Of a DNA stretch of 8,178 nt, positions 5,863 to 8,178 are shown piece after piece. Origin of the DNA: JAHEEL01 sp964581295 (GTDB lineage Bacteria > Actinomycetota > Acidimicrobiia > Spongiisociales > UBA5794); the NCBI GenBank assembly GCA_964581295.1, contig CAZONX010000098.1, forward strand, positions 1 to 8,178, written 5' to 3'. Position 1 is the stretch's first letter, and the number at the start of each line of letters is the position of its first letter. The position numbers and the translations under genes were made by a program. The notes under the pieces were generated by a model. It was not told where the DNA came from, made no database searches, and saw only the letters and a program-made list of their open reading frames with translations.

Positions 5863-6505
5863 CGGTGCCGATCGCCCCTGGGTTGTAGCCCTCGGGCACG
5901 ATGATGTCGGCGTACCGCTTCGATGGCTCGACAAACTGCAAGTGCATCGGTCGAACCGTCTTCTCATACTGCGTCAACACGGAATCCACGGTACGGCCGC
6001 GCTCCAGGATGTCGCGCTGGAGCCGGCGGAGAAGCCTCAGGTCGGCGTCGGTGTCGATGTAGACCCGTAGGTCCATCAACGAACGAAGCTCCGGTTCCGC
6101 GAGCACAAGGATGCCGTCGACGATAATCACGGCCTCCGGCTCGACCCGAACCGTCTCCGGGGCACGCGTGTGTGATGAGAAGTCGTAGACGGGCCGTTCG
6201 ACGGCCTCGCCCGCCCGCAATGACGCCAGGTGCTCGACCATCAGTTCGTTCTCGAGCGAGTCGGGATGGTCGTAGTTGATCTCCAGCCGCTCCTCGTAGG
6301 TGAGGTGATCCTGGTCCCGGTAGTAGGCGTCGTGAGGGAACTGCACGACCACTTCCACCCCGACGATGTCGACCACGCTCTGGACGATGGTGGACTTGCC
6401 GGATCCGGATCCACCGGCAATCCCGATGATCAGGGGATGCTCTTCCTCCTCGCCGTGAGGCCACGCAGCGGCGCGACCGAAGTGCGTAGCGAGGTCGAAA
6501 GCCAT
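5813..6505 (-). CDS. udk: Uridine kinase
   Basis: 230 aa. Uridine kinase phosphorylates uridine and cytidine to UMP and CMP in pyrimidine salvage, in the cytoplasm. Visible: Walker A GGSGSGKST at 31-39; HDAYYRD at 58-64, the DxYYRD motif that places the nucleoside; NYDHPDSLE at 77-85; YDFSSHTR at 107-114; VDGILVL at 129-135; the lid DADLRLLRRLQRDILERGR (153-171); and FVEPSKRYADIIVP (191-204). The 22 residues before the P-loop are a little longer than usual and acidic (GEEEEH). Of two possible ATGs, 6505 is preferred over 6517 because a TATGCT -10 box (6518-6513) covers the upstream ATG and sits seven bases from 6505. It ends in TGA, inside the SGNH gene's 3' end. A phosphoribulokinase-like role is less likely, given the motif set. 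Confidence 0.94.
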   Translation of the reverse strand: MAFDLATHFGRAAAWPHGEEEEHPLIIGIAGGSGSGKSTIVQSVVDIVGVEVVVQFPHDAYYRDQDHLTYEERLEINYDHPDSLENELMVEHLASLRAGEAVERPVYDFSSHTRAPETVRVEPEAVIIVDGILVLAEPELRSLMDLRVYIDTDADLRLLRRLQRDILERGRTVDSVLTQYEKTVRPMHLQFVEPSKRYADIIVPEGYNPGAIGTVTSMIRHFLTERDAPV

Positions 6506-6512
6506 GGTGACG

Positions 6513-6518
6513 AGCATA
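6513..6518 (-). promoter_or_regulatory. -10 box of the udk promoter
   Basis: Minus-strand TATGCT matches TANNNT and ends seven bases before ATG 6505, implying a leaderless or almost leaderless mRNA. The upstream ATG at 6517 lies inside the box and would not be transcribed. Confidence 0.5.
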
Positions 6519-6630
6519 GTGGTTGTCGTCGAAGCGCCGCCTCGGGAAGCGCAGCGACCATTTCAACGGACCCAGCGACGCAGCCCGGACGCAATGTCGA
6601 GTTGTCGGGTGCTACGTGTTGCCGCTCATA

Positions 6631-7019
6631 TTGATGCTCCTATGTCAGGGGGCTTGCGGGTTGGATGGACAGGACTGGGAGAGGCCACACCGTGTGGTGG
6701 GTGGGGCCGACAGTTCCTTCTAGGAACAGCAGCCGAGGACGCGTCAGCCGGTTCACTGGGTCAGACCCCACCCATGTCCCTATGCCGCTCGCGGCAGATG
6801 TTTGAACGTCTGGCGGGCGACGTAGCGTTTCAGGCAGCGCATGATCTCTCCGGTGTTCAAGCCTTGGGCTTGGCGTCGCCTGACATAGTTGCGGGTTTCG
6901 TCATCGCCGCTCATACAGGTCAGCACGATCCGATAGAGCGCCGCGTTCGCCTGACGGTCACCGCCCCGGTTGAGACGGACCCGCCCGCGACAGCGTCGCC
7001 CACCAACGCCGCTCGATGG
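6631..7019 (-). mobile_element. Remnant of an IS110-family insertion sequence
   Basis: The transposase C-terminus (6780-7019) identifies the family. The minus-strand flank after its stop contains CCTGACATAGGAGCATCAA (about 6648-6630), which from memory resembles the TTGACAnnnATAGGAGCATC motif common at the 3' end of this group, so I put the edge near 6630. Between stop and edge lie three small inverted repeats: GGGTC-A-GACCC (6758-6768), GTTCCT-TCT-AGGAAC (6713-6727) and CCACAC-C-GTGTGG (6685-6697). The other end and most of the transposase are missing. I see no gene in 6519-6779. IS110 elements have no long terminal inverted repeats, so the edges are uncertain. Confidence 0.6.
6780..7019 (-). 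pseudogene. IS110-family transposase, C-terminal fragment
   Basis: 79 codons ending in TAG at 6782-6780. The fragment starts at PSSG (the Ser-containing motif of the Transposase_20 domain, 7019-7008), then VRLNRGGDRQANAALYRIVL (14-33), ETRNYVRRRQAQGL (41-54) and EIMRCLKRYVARQTF (58-72), all typical of IS110/IS116/IS902 transposases. The N-terminal DEDD nuclease domain and most of the protein are absent, since the frame upstream of 7019 no longer reads as transposase. IS110 enzymes move DNA with a bridge RNA; this fragment cannot be active. It is oriented away from the hydrolase gene that starts 62 bases to the right. Confidence 0.85.
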
Positions 7020-7081
7020 TCTATGCGGTTGAGGGACATGGACGACAGTCCGGTCTGAGGTACGTCGAAAGCGGGTGGAAG

Positions 7082-7969
7082 ATGAACAAGACCATCATTC
7101 CCGTCCTAGTGATCCTGCTGCTATCTGCGTGTGGCGATTCCACCGAGGAGGCTGCCGATACGACGTTCGCCCCCACCACGACAGCCAGTGAGGCCACAAC
7201 AACGCCCGTTGCTCCAACCACGACGACAACGGTCGCGTTGCAGGGACACGGTCAATTCGAGGTGACTGCCACGATCGTCTCGCACGAAACCACACGGGAT
7301 ATCTCGGTGTGGGCACCCGACGAAGAGGGTTCGTGGCCAATCGTGTACGCCCTCCACGGTACGGGCGGCAGCGGGCAAGACTTGGCCCTCACAGCTACTG
7401 AGTTGGCAAGCCACGGCAACGTCGTGTTCGCACCCGATTGGGATTCGGAGCAGACCGCCGAATGCAGCTATCGATACAGCCTGAGCATCGCCGAGAAGTA
7501 CGGCGGTGATTCCACCCAGCCGATCACATACATCGGCCACTCGCTGGGAGCTTCCGGCATCCTCACAGGCGGACTCGACGACGCCGCATACGGGTCAGGT
7601 GGAACATACGACGAATGCTTCGAAGGAGGTGCTCGTCCATCGCTACTCGTCCCCATCTCTGGGTGTCACTACGAGTACCAGGGCAACCATTTCGGATTCG
7701 AACCCGTTGCCCACTCTGATCAGGGGGTCGAGATCGTGCTGGTCGTCGGGACTGAGGACACCGTCTGTGATCCGTGGCAGTCACAGGACGCCACCGACGC
7801 TCTCCTTGCCGCCGGGTACGACGCCCGCTTGGTTGAGGTTGAGGGCGGGAACCACTTCACCGTTGTCTTTCACGACATCGTTGACGATGTGTGGCTGACA
7901 CTTCCCGACGATCCGGTCGGTACGGAAGTTGTGCAGACGATCCTGGATGCGATAGAGGCCGCCCGGTAG
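7082..7969 (+). CDS. Secreted alpha/beta-hydrolase lipoprotein
   Basis: 295 aa. Signal peptide MNKTIIPVLVILLLSAC with lipobox LSAC (14-17), so Cys17 should be lipidated and the enzyme held on the outer face of the membrane. A Thr/Pro/Ala linker follows (28-51). The catalytic domain has an oxyanion HGTGGSG (92-98), nucleophile elbow GHSLGAS with Ser154, GTEDTVCD with Asp226 as likely acid, and GGNHF with His258. This is the dienelactone hydrolase/poly-esterase type of alpha/beta hydrolase; the substrate is unknown. Four Cys in the domain (128, 179, 195, 229) could form disulfides, fitting export. ATG 7082 is chosen for the signal peptide and the GGTGGAAG just upstream; the open frame to 7016 is extra. 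No clear promoter is visible between it and the transposase remnant. It ends in TAG. Confidence 0.9.
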   Translation: MNKTIIPVLVILLLSACGDSTEEAADTTFAPTTTASEATTTPVAPTTTTTVALQGHGQFEVTATIVSHETTRDISVWAPDEEGSWPIVYALHGTGGSGQDLALTATELASHGNVVFAPDWDSEQTAECSYRYSLSIAEKYGGDSTQPITYIGHSLGASGILTGGLDDAAYGSGGTYDECFEGGARPSLLVPISGCHYEYQGNHFGFEPVAHSDQGVEIVLVVGTEDTVCDPWQSQDATDALLAAGYDARLVEVEGGNHFTVVFHDIVDDVWLTLPDDPVGTEVVQTILDAIEAAR

Positions 7970-7976
7970 AGCGACC

Positions 7977-8034
7977 CGCCCATATGGGCGCCTGCTCAGG
8001 GGGTTGTCCAGGGTCGCAGAACCCTGGCGAGCAG
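7977..8034. terminator. Palindrome plus two-tier stem-loop between convergent genes
   Basis: A perfect 14-base palindrome, CGCCCATATGGGCG (7977-7990), is followed by a stem-loop with inner stem CCAGGGT/ACCCTGG (8008-8014/8021-8027, loop CGCAGA) and outer stem CTGCTC/GAGCAG (7992-7997/8029-8034) separated by a one-sided 10-base bulge. It starts eight bases after the hydrolase stop and could end transcription from both sides. There is no T-run, as is common in high-GC actinobacteria. Confidence 0.45.
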
Positions 8035-8085
8035 CCGAGCTTGGGCCGCTCCGCGACGTCGTAATCAGATGGGTGGCTGGAGGTG

Positions 8086-8178
8086 CTACTCGTCAGGACT
8101 TCCGAGCGCTTCCCTCTCATCCGGTGCCGGCGATTCAGGAAACTGCTTCGCAAGGATGTGGGTCTGACCTTCAACCAG
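8086..8178 (-). CDS. C-terminal end of an unidentified protein, cut by the window edge
   Basis: The minus strand from the window edge to TAG at 8088-8086 reads LVEGQTHILAKQFPESPAP followed by DEREALGSPDE and stop, 30 residues. The mixture of residues and mostly G/C-rich third positions looks like a real C-terminus with an acidic Pro-containing tail. No family can be named from so little. It converges on the hydrolase lipoprotein gene across the terminator-like hairpins. Confidence 0.4.
   Translation of the reverse strand: MVEGQTHILAKQFPESPAPDEREALGSPDE

Noticed and set aside
7992..8034. Bulged stem-loop as an integron attC site
   Set aside because: It lacks the paired RYYYAAC and GTTRRRY core sites, and no integrase is near.
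6758..8169. GGTC-A/T-GACC palindromes at 6758-6768 and 8160-8169 as ends of one mobile element around the hydrolase lipoprotein
   Set aside because: The cores match in either orientation because they are palindromes, the flanks match poorly, and the right copy appears to lie inside a coding region (EGQTH).

Overview
The window looks like chromosomal DNA of a high-GC actinobacterium. Class Acidimicrobiia or a close relative is my guess, not a proof. Reasons: high GC with G/C-rich third codon positions, GTG as well as ATG starts, a Thr/Pro-rich linker behind a lipobox, and several genes that begin 6-7 bases after a -10-like hexamer, which points to leaderless transcripts.

Layout. Positions 1-65 (minus) hold the possible first codons of a gene leaving the window. 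Positions 66-325 are a divergent intergenic region with five perfect small hairpins, followed by the ychF promoter. ychF (326-1417, plus) converges on a minus-strand group: a GNAT acetyltransferase (1464-1901), a doubtful 68-codon ORF (1898-2104) and a class I SAM methyltransferase (2126-2788). Upstream of these on the minus strand lie two genes that each read as one continuous frame except for a single in-frame TGA: a two-TM-segment membrane protein (2893-3537) and a methyltransferase-fold protein (4128-4643). The 590 bases between them hold no convincing gene. A small plus-strand protein resembling T4 endonuclease V (4749-4979) and a complete SGNH-type esterase (5083-5862) follow. The esterase overlaps tail-to-tail by 50 bp with uridine kinase (udk, 5813-6505, minus). 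Next come the C-terminal remnant of an IS110-family transposase (6780-7019, minus), a secreted alpha/beta-hydrolase lipoprotein (7082-7969, plus), a convergent terminator region, and the possible 3' end of another minus-strand gene.

The intact genes are housekeeping (ychF, udk) or generic enzymes (methyltransferase, acetyltransferase, two serine hydrolases) and do not form one pathway. The stretch 2.9-4.8 kb, with two TGA-interrupted genes and a gene-poor gap, plus the truncated transposase at 6.8-7.0 kb, looks like an accessory region in decay. The main alternative, UGA readthrough of the two interrupted genes, is testable. TGA also ends the GNAT, SGNH and uridine kinase genes at natural C-termini, so genome-wide UGA reassignment is unlikely. 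I found no CRISPR array, tRNA, rRNA, riboswitch or defence system.
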